Below, piece after piece: positions 51,403-59,612 of a DNA stretch of 64,000 nt. This DNA comes from Falsiroseomonas frigidaquae (GTDB lineage: Bacteria > Pseudomonadota > Alphaproteobacteria > Acetobacterales > Acetobacteraceae). Location of the stretch: the NCBI RefSeq assembly GCF_012163145.1, contig NZ_JAAVTX010000006.1:1-64000 (forward strand), in the 5' to 3' direction. The notes under the pieces are model-generated. The model saw only the letters and a program-made list of their open reading frames with translations. It was not told where the DNA came from and ran no database searches. Within the stretch, counting starts at the first letter, position 1; every line of letters begins with the position of its first letter. Made by a program: the position numbers and the translations under genes.

Positions 51403-51458
51403 GTTTGCCGCGATGCCTCGAAAGGCCCGGATTTCCTGGCGTCATGGCGGATGGAGTG
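51400..51458. repeat. Right attachment repeat (att) at tRNA-Ser
   Basis: This is the copy of the left repeat (34968-35026) that runs into the intact tRNA-Ser. The exact 17-bp core is 51442-51458; it holds the CCA-end, the discriminator, the 3' acceptor strand and the first T-stem bases of the tRNA. Confidence 0.85.
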
Positions 51459-51534
51459 GGATTCGAACCCACGGTGGGCGTAAACCCACGGCGGTTTTCA
51501 AGACCGCTGCAATCGACCGCTCTGCCACCCATCC
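51445..51534 (-). tRNA. tRNA-Ser (anticodon TGA)
   Basis: A class II tRNA with a long variable arm. Acceptor GGATGGG pairs with TCCATCC, anticodon stem loop reads CGGTC-TTGAAAA-CCG with anticodon TGA, the variable arm is GTGGG...CCCAC-like, and the T-arm has GTTCGAATC. CCA is encoded (complement of 51445-51447). Its 3' end is the integration target; the gene is intact next to the right att. Confidence 0.95.
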
Positions 51535-51873
51535 GTCCAGTGTCTTGAAGCGCTTAAGACTGGAACTTCTGCGCTTGCGACACTGTGCCGACCTTTAGAC
51601 CGGGCGGGTGTTTCTGCGCCATGCATGGCGGAAAACCTAGTCCGGCAGGCTAGCCAGCCAGCTGCACTATATCTCTGTCGCCGTCGCAGAGGAATGTCCC
51701 AGCCTGCAATCCCATGGCCAGGGCCAAGGGCCGGCTTCCGAGGCGCATGTCACGGTTGAGCGGATAGGCCAGCACGGCAGCCAGAAGGCGAAGCCTGGCC
51801 GGGGCCCCAGCAGCAGGCTGCACCGGAATATGGGCCGGTCGCGCCGCTGGTCTGGCCCTCCGGCGGGCCTGGC
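51535..51873. other. Intergenic stretch upstream of tRNA-Ser
   Basis: No gene is supported here. A near-palindrome (51542-51560, GTCTTGAAGCGCTTAAGAC, one mismatched pair) lies upstream of the tRNA and may belong to its promoter region. The rest shows no clear structure. Confidence 0.45.
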
Positions 51874-51903
51874 GGCGGGGCGCGTCGCTTGCGGCGCGCC
51901 CCG
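51874..51903 (-). terminator. GC hairpin downstream of the Bug gene
   Basis: GCGGGGCGCG (51874-51883) pairs perfectly with CGCGCCCCGC (51894-51903) across a 10-nt loop, 12 bases beyond the 3' end of the Bug gene. There is no T-tract, so it may be a Rho-independent-like structure of high-GC type. Confidence 0.5.
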
Positions 51904-51915
51904 CGCGCTATCCGC

Positions 51916-52860
51916 TCAACTCAGCGTAAGGCCAGCACGGTTCGCCACGTCAACCCAGCGTGCCATGTCCAGCTCGATGGAGCGCTTCAGGCTGTCGCCG
52001 ATCTCGTATTGCGGCTCGAAGCCGCGCAGCCCCATCTCGGCGACCAGCGCCTCATCCTCCAGCGCCACCTTCACCATCTGCTCAAGCCGGCGCTTAAGCT
52101 CCGCGGAGGCGCCGATCGGCGTGCACAGCGAATAGGTGAGCTCGGCGCCATAGCCGGGCAGGAATTCACCGACCGTCGGCAGGTCGGGCAGCATCCGCGA
52201 CCGCTGTGCCGAGGCCGTCGCCAGGGCGCGCAGCTTGCCGTCCTGGATCAGCGGCAGCACCGCGCTCATCGAGCCGAACATCATCTGTACCTCGTTGCCG
52301 AGGATGCCGACCACGGAAGGCCCGGTGCCGCGGTAATGGACGTTCTCGATCCGCGTCCCCGCCATCAGGTCGAACATCACCGCCGCCAGATGCTGGGACG
52401 CCAGCGGGCCGGAGGTGCCGTGGTTCACCTTGCCCGGATTCGCCTTCACATAGGCGATGAACTCCGGGACCGTGCGCGCGGGGATGGTCTGGTTGACCAC
52501 CAGGATGTTGTGCGTCGCCGCGACGCGGACGACGTGGTCCACCACGCTGCGAGGGTCGAAATTGTCGCGCAGGATCGACACGGTGCCGTTGAACAGCAGC
52601 GTATAGCCATCCGGCGGCGCCTGCCCGACCGCGCGGGTGCCGATCATGCCGCCGGCGCCGCCCCGGTTCTCGATGACGACGGCCTGGCCGAGGATCTGCG
52701 CGAACTTGTTGCCGAGGATGCGGCCCGCGATGTCGGTGCCGCCGCCGGGCGGGTAGGGGATCACCAGCCGGACCGGCCGCGACGGCCAGGTCTCGGCGAT
52801 GGCCGGGGCGGCCAGCGCCAGGCCCGCGGTGGCGGCGAAAAGGGCTCTTCTCTGGATCAT
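51916..52860 (-). CDS. Bug/TctC-family periplasmic solute-binding protein
   Basis: The product is 314 residues with signal peptide M-I-Q-R-R-A-L-F-A-A-T-A-G-L-A-L-A-A-P then A-I-A-E, and the mature start V-R-L-V-I-P-Y-P-P-G-G-G-T-D-I-A-G-R. It lies 75 bp downstream of the CaiB cluster on the same strand, so it likely imports the acid or ester degraded by that cluster. The ATG at 52860 begins the signal peptide. No tctAB partner is near. Confidence 0.88.
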   Translation of the reverse strand: MIQRRALFAATAGLALAAPAIAETWPSRPVRLVIPYPPGGGTDIAGRILGNKFAQILGQAVVIENRGGAGGMIGTRAVGQAPPDGYTLLFNGTVSILRDNFDPRSVVDHVVRVAATHNILVVNQTIPARTVPEFIAYVKANPGKVNHGTSGPLASQHLAAVMFDLMAGTRIENVHYRGTGPSVVGILGNEVQMMFGSMSAVLPLIQDGKLRALATASAQRSRMLPDLPTVGEFLPGYGAELTYSLCTPIGASAELKRRLEQMVKVALEDEALVAEMGLRGFEPQYEIGDSLKRSIELDMARWVDVANRAGLTLS

Positions 52861-52935
52861 GTCTCGGTTCCTCCCGAAGGTGATCCGGACGGGTTGGTCC
52901 CGTTCCGGCGATTGGTGGTCGGCGAGCACCGCCTG

Positions 52936-53991
52936 TCAGGCGGCGGGCCCTCGCCTTGGCTTGGTCGCGACGACGCCGGCCTGCTCCAGCGCGGCGATCT
53001 CCGCCTCCTGCAATCCGGCTTCGGCCAGCACCGCGTGGTTGTCGGCACCAAGTCCGCTGGTGCCGGCAGTGATGCGCGGTGGGTTGCTGGCGAAGCGGAA
53101 GGGCAGCCCCTTGGCCGGCACGCCCTGCGGGTCGCGCAGGATGGCGGTGCCGGCGGTGAAGTCGGCGGCATGGGCGAGGGCGCTGGCATCGCGCACCGGC
53201 ACGCTGCCGCCCGACCACTCGGCCCGCAGCCCATCCTGCCGCGCCACCACCTGTTGCGCCGGGTCCCGCGGGTCGTGATTGCCCCGGCGCGTGCTGGCCG
53301 CGCCGGCCGCGGCGGCGACCAGTTCCTCGCCCAGCAGGAAGGAGGTCAGCTCGCGCTGCGACAGGTCCAGATGCGCGCCTTCGCCGGTGGCGTCGCGCTG
53401 CATCAGCGCGGCGACGACGGCGCCGGCGGCGAACAGGCAGACCACCTGGTCGGGATAGTTGATGTTGCGCCCGGTGATCACCGGCTCGCCCGCCGCATCC
53501 CCGGTCAGGGCGGCGAGGCCGCTGGTCCCTTCCAGCGTCGAGCCGAAGGACACCAGGTCGCGATCCGGCCCATCCTCGCCCTGCGAGGAAATGCTGACGA
53601 TGACCAGGCGCGGGAAGCGCTGCCGCAGCAGGGCCGGCGCCAATTCGAAGCCGGCCAGAATGCCGCGCCGGAAGTTCTCCACCAGCACATCCGCGCCTTC
53701 CAGGATACGCAGCAGCACCGCCGCGCCGCGCGGGTCCTTCAGGTCGAGGCAGACGGACCGCTTGCCGCGATTGGTGAAATTGTAGAAGGGCGAGCGGTTC
53801 CACCAATCGGTGGCGGCCTCCGCGCCCACCCAGTCGCGGAAGGGATCCAGCGCATTCGGGCCCTCGACCTTCACCACCTCGGCGCCGAGGTCGAGCAGCA
53901 AAGTCGAGCTGGCCGCGCCGGCCGTGAGCCAGCCGAGATCGACCACCCGGATGCCGGCGAGGGGTAGCGGATCATGCATCGCGTCATGCAT
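52936..53991 (-). CDS. CaiB/BaiF (class III) CoA-transferase
   Basis: The product is 351 residues. It has the family opening I-R-V-V-D-L-G-W-L-T-A-G-A and D-L-G-A-E-V-V-K-V-E-G-P, and the segment N-R-G-K-R-S-V-C-L-D-L-K-D-P-R-G. The usual catalytic Asp of the family lies after the C-L-D-L-K region (A-D-V-L-V-E-N-F-R), but its exact position is not certain. It moves CoA between acyl-CoA and a carboxylate. It overlaps the sister gene at 53984 by 8 bp, suggesting a heterodimer or tandem pair. Confidence 0.85.
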   Translation of the reverse strand: MHDAMHDPLPLAGIRVVDLGWLTAGAASSTLLLDLGAEVVKVEGPNALDPFRDWVGAEAATDWWNRSPFYNFTNRGKRSVCLDLKDPRGAAVLLRILEGADVLVENFRRGILAGFELAPALLRQRFPRLVIVSISSQGEDGPDRDLVSFGSTLEGTSGLAALTGDAAGEPVITGRNINYPDQVVCLFAAGAVVAALMQRDATGEGAHLDLSQRELTSFLLGEELVAAAAGAASTRRGNHDPRDPAQQVVARQDGLRAEWSGGSVPVRDASALAHAADFTAGTAILRDPQGVPAKGLPFRFASNPPRITAGTSGLGADNHAVLAEAGLQEAEIAALEQAGVVATKPRRGPAA

Positions 53992-54985
53992 CGGCCGGAA
54001 GCTCCTGTTCGGCGCGGCGCCAATCCGGCCGTGCGCCATCCACCAGCAGGGGCAGTCGGGGGGCGCCGTCGCGGGCCAGGAAGTGTCGTGCGGCATATTG
54101 CCGGTCCGCCAGCAATTCGGTGGGCGACAGCACCGGGCCGATCGGGATGCGGCGCGCCTGCGCGGCAGCGGTGATCTCGGCGCGGCTGCGGGCGACGAAC
54201 CAGGGGCGCAGGATGTCGTCCAGCGCATCCAGGTTCTGGCCGCGCGTCTTCTGCGTGGCGAAGTCGGCATGGGACAGGCGCGGATCGCCGACCATGTCGC
54301 GCAGCGCCGGCCAATCCTTCGCCATATAGACCAGGCAGACATGGCCATCGGCGGCCGGCAGCGTATGCCAGCCGCCACGCTGCTCCCGCGACGCCGCGGC
54401 ATCGCCCAGCAGCAGCACGGAGGCTGCGGCCTTCCAGTTCAGCCAGCAGGCCACGTCGAACAGCGAGACATCGACGGTGTCCGGCCGCCCGGCTCGCAGC
54501 CCGGCGGCCAGCGCGGTGAAGGCCGAAAGCCCCGCCGCATAGGCGCCCTGATGCCCGCCGAGGCGCACCGGCACGCCCTGCCGCGGCTGCACCGCCGCCA
54601 GGATGCCGGACAGCCCGAGCAGGCCAAGCTCGCTCATCGGCGGGTCGTCGCCGGCGCCGAAGACGCTGAGCCGCACCTTCAAGGGCGCTGCGACGCCTTC
54701 GAGCGCCAGGCTGTCGCCGATCGCGGCGTCGAAGCGCATCTCGCACGGCGCCGCGGCGCTGCGCCCGGCCAGAAGGAAGCGCGCCAGGCCGCTGCTGCCA
54801 TCCGGCAGCAGCGGCGGCAGCATCGCCAGAGGGTCCGCGCCCTCGGCCGGCGCACGCACCACCTCCGCGCCGAAATCCGCGGCCAGCCGCGCGGCCATCG
54901 CCACCGCCAGCGCGTGCGGCAATTGCGCGGCCCGGGCCGACAGGTCCAGCACGCGGCGGCCGGCGAAGGGTCCTGGCTTGTCCAT
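53984..54985 (-). CDS. CaiB/BaiF-like CoA-transferase, divergent
   Basis: The product is 333 residues. It keeps the fold features (R-V-L-D-L-S-A-R, A-D-F-G-A-E-V-V-R-A, G-H-Q-G-A-Y-A-A-G and V-D-V-S-L-F-D-V-A) but the catalytic-loop region typical of active members (N-F-R-P after the D-L-K-x-x-x-G block) is missing or replaced. It may be a non-catalytic partner of the gene at 52936. A 21-aa step from its neighbour's length also differs from the usual 380-400 residues of the family. Confidence 0.72.
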   Translation of the reverse strand: MDKPGPFAGRRVLDLSARAAQLPHALAVAMAARLAADFGAEVVRAPAEGADPLAMLPPLLPDGSSGLARFLLAGRSAAAPCEMRFDAAIGDSLALEGVAAPLKVRLSVFGAGDDPPMSELGLLGLSGILAAVQPRQGVPVRLGGHQGAYAAGLSAFTALAAGLRAGRPDTVDVSLFDVACWLNWKAAASVLLLGDAAASREQRGGWHTLPAADGHVCLVYMAKDWPALRDMVGDPRLSHADFATQKTRGQNLDALDDILRPWFVARSRAEITAAAQARRIPIGPVLSPTELLADRQYAARHFLARDGAPRLPLLVDGARPDWRRAEQELPADA

Positions 54986-55065
54986 GTGATCCTCCCGGAT
55001 GCGCCACCCGCCGGCTATCCGCGGCAGGGTGGCGTGGCGGGCCGCCGGCGGGCGGCCCGGCGTGT

Positions 55066-55845
55066 TCAGGCGCCCTGGCCGGGGTTCTTGATCCCGGCCG
55101 CGAAGCGCGCATTGCCCTCGGCCTGCGCCGTGGTCTGCGCCCGGATGGTAAGGTTCACCATCTGGCCGTGGTCCATGGCTTCCTGCCAGTCGGTGATGAA
55201 GGCGGGGATGCGGTCCAGCGCCTTCTTGCTTTCGGCCAGCGCCACGCCGTCGAAGCGGGCGACCTGCGCCGCGATCTCCGCCGCGCGCGGCAGCAGCGCC
55301 TCCGGCGCCACCACCTCCGTCACCATGCCCCAGCGTTCCGCCGTGGCGCCGTCGATGCGGTTGGTGGTCAGCACCAGCCAGGCGGCACGCTTGCGGCTGA
55401 CGCCGGAAAGCTGGATCGCCGGGCCGGCCATGCCGGGATAGGTGGCGAAGCCCATCTCCGGGCAGCCGATGCTGGCCTCCGTGCTGGCGATGGCGATGTC
55501 GCAGACATTCAGCAGCGTGGCGCCGCCGCCCAGCGCCAGGCCGTTCACCGCGGCGATGAAGATCGCCGGATGCGCGCGGATCGCCATGTTCACGGCGATC
55601 CATTCATCGCCCGCGCCCTCGATGCCGGCGGCGCGGTCGGCCTCGCGTTCCTTCAGGTCCATGCCGGCGCAGAAGGCGGTGCCGGTGCCGGTGAGCACGA
55701 TGGCGCGCACCTCGCCGCGCAACGCCGCGAAGGCGGCCAGCAGGCCCTGCCGGCTGGCGCGGTCCATGGCGTTGCGCTTGGCCGCGCGATCGATGCGGAT
55801 CTCCGCCCAGCCATCATGCCGGGTGACCAGGATCGGGCCGCTCAT
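55066..55845 (-). CDS. Enoyl-CoA hydratase/isomerase family protein
   Basis: The product is 259 residues with the crotonase oxyanion segments F-C-A-G-M-D-L (58-64) and A-A-V-N-G-L-A-L-G-G-G-A (about 98-109). The first catalytic Glu of hydratases is not clearly placed, so isomerase, hydratase or another crotonase activity is possible. It overlaps the DUF35 gene by 4 bp. Confidence 0.86.
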   Translation of the reverse strand: MSGPILVTRHDGWAEIRIDRAAKRNAMDRASRQGLLAAFAALRGEVRAIVLTGTGTAFCAGMDLKEREADRAAGIEGAGDEWIAVNMAIRAHPAIFIAAVNGLALGGGATLLNVCDIAIASTEASIGCPEMGFATYPGMAGPAIQLSGVSRKRAAWLVLTTNRIDGATAERWGMVTEVVAPEALLPRAAEIAAQVARFDGVALAESKKALDRIPAFITDWQEAMDHGQMVNLTIRAQTTAQAEGNARFAAGIKNPGQGA

Positions 55846-56300
55846 GCGGCGGCACCCACGGGGGCTTCCACGGACGCTTCCATGGGGGGCGCTTCCACGG
55901 GACCGAATTGCGGCAGCAGGAAACCCTCCGGCCCACCGGGGAAGCGCACTTCCAGGCGCATGCCGATGCGCGCGTCGGCGGCCGTCATGCCGTCCAGGTT
56001 GGTCAGCAGGAACGGACCCTCATCCAGCTTCACCATGACGACCGGGTAGGGCATCTCGTCCTTCATCCCGGCGAAGTAGTTCTGGTGGAACACGACGAAG
56101 GACCACAGCTCGCCCTGGCCGGATGCCTCGGTCCATTCCCATTCCGGCCGGCCGGTGAAGGGCGAGACGGGGGCAGGGGGGAAGAAGCAGCGGCCGGTCG
56201 CGGTGCAGCGCTGCAGGATCAGCCGGCGCTCGCCGCAGGCTTGCCAGAACGGCCGGTTCCAGTTGTCGACGACCGGTGCGGGGCGGGTCGCGAGGCTCAT
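55842..56300 (-). CDS. DUF35-type OB-fold acyl-CoA-associated protein
   Basis: The product is 152 residues of the DUF35 family, which partner SCP-x thiolases. F-W-Q-A-C-G-E-R-R-L-I-L-Q-R-C and G-R-C-F-F-P-P are the rubredoxin-like zinc region (only some Cys kept), followed by the OB-fold. The C-terminus has a short P-x-M-E-A-S-V-E-A repeat. 4-bp overlaps link it to the hydratase and thiolase genes. Confidence 0.85.
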   Translation of the reverse strand: MSLATRPAPVVDNWNRPFWQACGERRLILQRCTATGRCFFPPAPVSPFTGRPEWEWTEASGQGELWSFVVFHQNYFAGMKDEMPYPVVMVKLDEGPFLLTNLDGMTAADARIGMRLEVRFPGGPEGFLLPQFGPVEAPPMEASVEAPVGAAA

Positions 56301-57475
56301 GCATCCCTCCTCAGGATCAGGCTCTGCGCGATGTTGGTGGCGCAGATGTATTGCATCGCCTGGGCATTCGGGATCTGCCGGTCGCCGCAATCGTCGCGCA
56401 GCTGGCGCACGCATTCGGCGATGATGCCCCAGCCCTGCATGTAGCTGTCGGACAGATGTCCGCCGGAGGTATTGGTCGGCCAGCGCCCGGTTCCGAGTTG
56501 CAGCGTGCCATCCCGGACGAAATCGCCGCCCTCGCCAGGTTTGCAGAAGCCGAGCCCCTCCAGGCTGAACAGCACGGTGGGCGAGAAATTGTCGTAGATG
56601 CCGAGACCCTGGATATCCTCCCGCCCGATGCCGGCGCGGTCGTAGACGCTCTGGCAAGCGCCCAGCGTCGGCTGCCAGAAATCATCCGGCGGCGCGCTGC
56701 CGTAATGGAAGGCGTCCTGCCGCGCATAGCCGGACAGCAGCACGGGCGGTCGCTTCATGTCCCGCGCGCGCTCCGCGCTGGTCAGGATCCAGGCGACGGC
56801 GCCATCGTTGATCAGGCAATAGTCGAGCAGCTTCAGCGGCTCGCAGATCGGCCGCGCGCGGGCGTGGTCGTCGCGCGTGATCGGCCGGCCATGCATCACC
56901 GCATCCGGGTTCAGGCAGGCATGGTGGCGGAAGGCCTCCGCCACCCAGCCGAGATCGGCATGCGTGGTGCCGTACTGGTGCATGTGGCGCTGCCACATCA
57001 TGGCGTGGATCGCACCCGGGCTGGTCATGCCCCAGGGGCTCCACTGGCTGTCGCCGCCGCCATACATCATGCGGACGGAGCGGCCATTGTTGCCGTAGAC
57101 CAGCGCGATGGTCTTCGCCGCGCCCGTGGCGATGGCCTGCGCCGCCAGCGCCAGCGACACTCCGGAGAACCGGCCGGGCGCCTCCGTCAGCAGGCAGTAT
57201 TGCGGGTTGATGCCCATCATCTCGGCGAAGCGTTCGTAGGACGGCATGCGATTGACGATCAGGCCATCGATATCGCCCGGCTTCAGCCCGGCATCGTCGA
57301 GCGCAGCGTTCAGCGCCTCGCAGCCCAGGCCGTAGGAATCGGTCTCGGGGAAGTTGCCGTAGCGCGTGGTGCCTATGCCGGCGAAGGCCACGGTGTCGCG
57401 CATCGCCCAGGGCTGCTGCAGGCCGGGCGCCTTGAGGCCCGGCGTGTCGGTGCTCGGCGCAAAATCAGCCGGCAT
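56297..57475 (-). CDS. SCP-x-type thiolase / acetyl-CoA acetyltransferase-like protein
   Basis: The product is 392 residues. Thiolase-fold blocks are present (F-A-G-I-G-T-T-R-Y-G, A-G-L-K-P-G-D-I-D-G-L, N-T-S-G-G-H-L-S-D-S-Y) but the usual early active-site Cys is not obvious; members of this group, paired with DUF35 proteins, act in side-chain thiolysis or condensations. It heads the coupled pair with DUF35 and is likely co-transcribed with the CoA-transferase cluster. Confidence 0.82.
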   Translation of the reverse strand: MPADFAPSTDTPGLKAPGLQQPWAMRDTVAFAGIGTTRYGNFPETDSYGLGCEALNAALDDAGLKPGDIDGLIVNRMPSYERFAEMMGINPQYCLLTEAPGRFSGVSLALAAQAIATGAAKTIALVYGNNGRSVRMMYGGGDSQWSPWGMTSPGAIHAMMWQRHMHQYGTTHADLGWVAEAFRHHACLNPDAVMHGRPITRDDHARARPICEPLKLLDYCLINDGAVAWILTSAERARDMKRPPVLLSGYARQDAFHYGSAPPDDFWQPTLGACQSVYDRAGIGREDIQGLGIYDNFSPTVLFSLEGLGFCKPGEGGDFVRDGTLQLGTGRWPTNTSGGHLSDSYMQGWGIIAECVRQLRDDCGDRQIPNAQAMQYICATNIAQSLILRRDA

Positions 57476-57559
57476 GGTGTTTCCTCATGATCTGTCGTTT
57501 CTCCCGTCCATGATGCTGCGCCGGCGCGGTGCCGCGCCGACAGAGCCTAATGTCTCAGC

Positions 57560-58612
57560 CTAGACCAACCCCTGGTTTGGCTCAGGCGCCAGCCGGCCGA
57601 GCCGGTCGCGCGCCGCGGCGGCCTCGTCCATCAGGCGGTCCATGATCGCGCCGATCGGCTCCACGCGATCGATGAAGCAGGCGGCTGCACCCATCGAGAG
57701 CATCCCGCGCTCCACATCGCCGTCGCGGTAGCAGGCGTCGCGGCTTAGGCTGCCGGCCAGCAGGTCGGCGAAATCCGCGTGTTCCGTCAGCCCCGCCGCC
57801 TCTCGCCGCCGCACCTCGCGCAGCGTGGCATTGTCCAGGACCCGCCAGGCGCCGCCGAGCGCGGGCTTGCCGGCGAAGGCGACGGCGCTGTCCGCCTCCC
57901 CGGCCGCGACCAGCCGCGCCTTGTAGGCGGGGTGGGCGCTGACCTCTGTGCCGGCCAGGAAGCGGGTGCCGATCACCACCGCATCGGCACCGACCGCCAG
58001 CGCCGCCAACACCTGGCCGCCGGTGCCGATGCCGCCGCCGATGGCGAAGGGGATGCGCAGGCGGCCGGCGGCGATGGCGCCGCCGAGCGTCGCCGGCATG
58101 TCCGTGTTGATGCCGGGGTGGCCGCCGCATTCCATGCCCACCAGCGCCACCGCATGCACGCCCAGCCGTTCCGCGCTCAGCGCATGTCGGATGGTCGGCA
58201 CCTTGTGGATGACGATGCCACCGGCATCGCGGATCCTGCGGATCAGATCATCCGCCGGCGCCCGGCCCGCGGTCTCGAAATGCCGCACGCCCGCCGCCAG
58301 CGCGGCGTCCAGGTAGTCCATCAGTGGCACGGCGGTATGGCGGGAGGTGGAGAGGTTGACGCCGAAGGGCAGGCCGCCAGCCAACTCCCGGCAGCGTTGC
58401 AACTGCCCCCGGAAGGCCGGCAGGTCGGCGGAGGAGCGGGAGGTGATGAAGCCCATGCCCCCGGCCCGGACCACGGCCGCGACATAGGGCGCATCGGCCA
58501 GCCACATCAGCCCGCCGGCCAGGACCGGGTGGCGGATGCCGAACAGCTCGGTGATCGCGGTGCTGAACAGCGGCGCGCGCTGCCCCGGCGGCCTGGCGGG
58601 CCCGTCATGCAT
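57560..58612 (-). CDS. Nitronate-monooxygenase-family FMN enzyme
   Basis: The product is 350 residues. FMN-binding barrel segments are seen: P-V-L-A-G-G-L-M-W-L-A, A-L-V-G-M-E-C-G-G-H-P-G and G-G-I-G-T-G-G-Q-V-L-A-A-L-A-V-G-A-D-A-V-V-I-G-T-R-F. The family oxidises nitronates, but many members near acyl-CoA genes act on other substrates (e.g. enoyl reductase-like). It is divergent from a LysR gene, which likely controls it. Confidence 0.83.
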   Translation of the reverse strand: MHDGPARPPGQRAPLFSTAITELFGIRHPVLAGGLMWLADAPYVAAVVRAGGMGFITSRSSADLPAFRGQLQRCRELAGGLPFGVNLSTSRHTAVPLMDYLDAALAAGVRHFETAGRAPADDLIRRIRDAGGIVIHKVPTIRHALSAERLGVHAVALVGMECGGHPGINTDMPATLGGAIAAGRLRIPFAIGGGIGTGGQVLAALAVGADAVVIGTRFLAGTEVSAHPAYKARLVAAGEADSAVAFAGKPALGGAWRVLDNATLREVRRREAAGLTEHADFADLLAGSLSRDACYRDGDVERGMLSMGAAACFIDRVEPIGAIMDRLMDEAAAARDRLGRLAPEPNQGLV

Positions 58613-58707
58613 GGCTGGTTTCCTCCGCCCGGCAGCATGGGCCCGCCGCCGCGCGGCCGACAGGCGCGCAGTTTGACGGCTAGGCCAAGCCAGGATTAGG
58701 CTGCGGC

Positions 58708-59592
58708 ATGACAAGCCGGCTGCCGCCGCTGGACGACCTGCACGCCTTTTCGCTGGTCGCGGAGACGGTGAGCCTGACGCGGGCGGCGGCCCGGCTGAAT
58801 GTCAGCCAGCCTGCCATCAGCAAGCGCATCCAGTCGCTGGAGGCGCGCCTCGGCGTTGCGCTGGTGGCGCGCCGTGCCAACCGCATCGTGCTGACCGAAG
58901 CCGGCGCCCGCTATGCCAGCGCCCTGGCGGAGGGGTTCTCGCTGCTGCAGGGCGCGACGGAGGCCCTGCTGCGGCCGCCCGCCGGGTCGCTAAGGGTGCG
59001 CGCCTACACCACCTGGGCGCTGCGCTGGCTGATCCCGCGCCTGCCGAACTACTACCGGCTGCAATCCGACCATTCGGTGGAGGTCACCACCTCCCTCCTG
59101 CCGGTCGATTTCGCCAGCGACCCGGTGGATGTCGCGGTGCGCATGGGCGCGGCCTCCAGCCCGGTGCCCGGGGCGACGCGGCTGCAGCGCTACACCGTTT
59201 CGCCCTTCGGTTCGCCCGCGGTGGCGGCGGCGCTGGGCGGGCGGTTCGGGGAGGCGACCCTGCTGCTCAGCCTGGCGCGGCCACGCGACTGGGCAAGCTG
59301 GGGCGCCGCCAGTGGCACCGCGCTGCCCAGCCGCACCGTCGCCTTCGAGAGTACGAGCCTGGCGATCCAGGCCGCGATCGAGGGCATCGGCCTGGTCATC
59401 GCGGCCCCCATGCTGGTCGAGGAGGATGTGCGCGAGGGCCGGCTGGTGGCCCTGGCCGACACGCCGGTGGCGACCGAGGATTACTACTGGCTGCTGCTGC
59501 CGCCCGGGCGGGTCAGGCCGGAGGCGGTGATGTTCTCCGGCTGGCTGCTGCACGAGATGAGCCTGCAGGCAGCGGCCAGCCCAGGCGCCTGA
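58708..59592 (+). CDS. LysR-family transcriptional regulator (GcvA-like)
   Basis: The product is 294 residues: an N-terminal winged helix (about 8-65, F-S-L-V-A-E-T-V-S-L-T-R-A-A-A-R-L-N-V-S-Q-P-A-I-S-K-R-I) and a LysR substrate-binding domain (about 95-290). The gap of 95 bp to the divergent flavoprotein gene is where its operator should lie. It probably responds to an acid or CoA-related inducer of the neighbouring cluster. Confidence 0.9.
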   Translation: MTSRLPPLDDLHAFSLVAETVSLTRAAARLNVSQPAISKRIQSLEARLGVALVARRANRIVLTEAGARYASALAEGFSLLQGATEALLRPPAGSLRVRAYTTWALRWLIPRLPNYYRLQSDHSVEVTTSLLPVDFASDPVDVAVRMGAASSPVPGATRLQRYTVSPFGSPAVAAALGGRFGEATLLLSLARPRDWASWGAASGTALPSRTVAFESTSLAIQAAIEGIGLVIAAPMLVEEDVREGRLVALADTPVATEDYYWLLLPPGRVRPEAVMFSGWLLHEMSLQAAASPGA

Positions 59593-59612
59593 GCCGGATG
59601 GCGGCGCGGCGA

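Larger units (their letters stand above)
34968..51458. mobile_element. Phage-related integrated element at tRNA-Ser(UGA)
   Basis: An imperfect direct repeat (34968-35026 and 51400-51458) brackets about 16.4 kb. The exact 17-bp core (35010-35026, 51442-51458) lies over the 3' end of tRNA-Ser, the usual target for tyrosine integrases. Inside are integrase, repressor, toxin-antitoxin, replication, tape-measure and protease genes, and a second integrase relic. No portal, capsid, large terminase or lysis gene is seen. It is either a satellite-like element or a decayed prophage. Confidence 0.85.

Noticed and set aside
51889-53967. Long open plus-strand frame of about 692 codons
   Set aside because: It is the antisense of the Bug and CaiB genes and shows only His/Arg/Gln-rich sequence.
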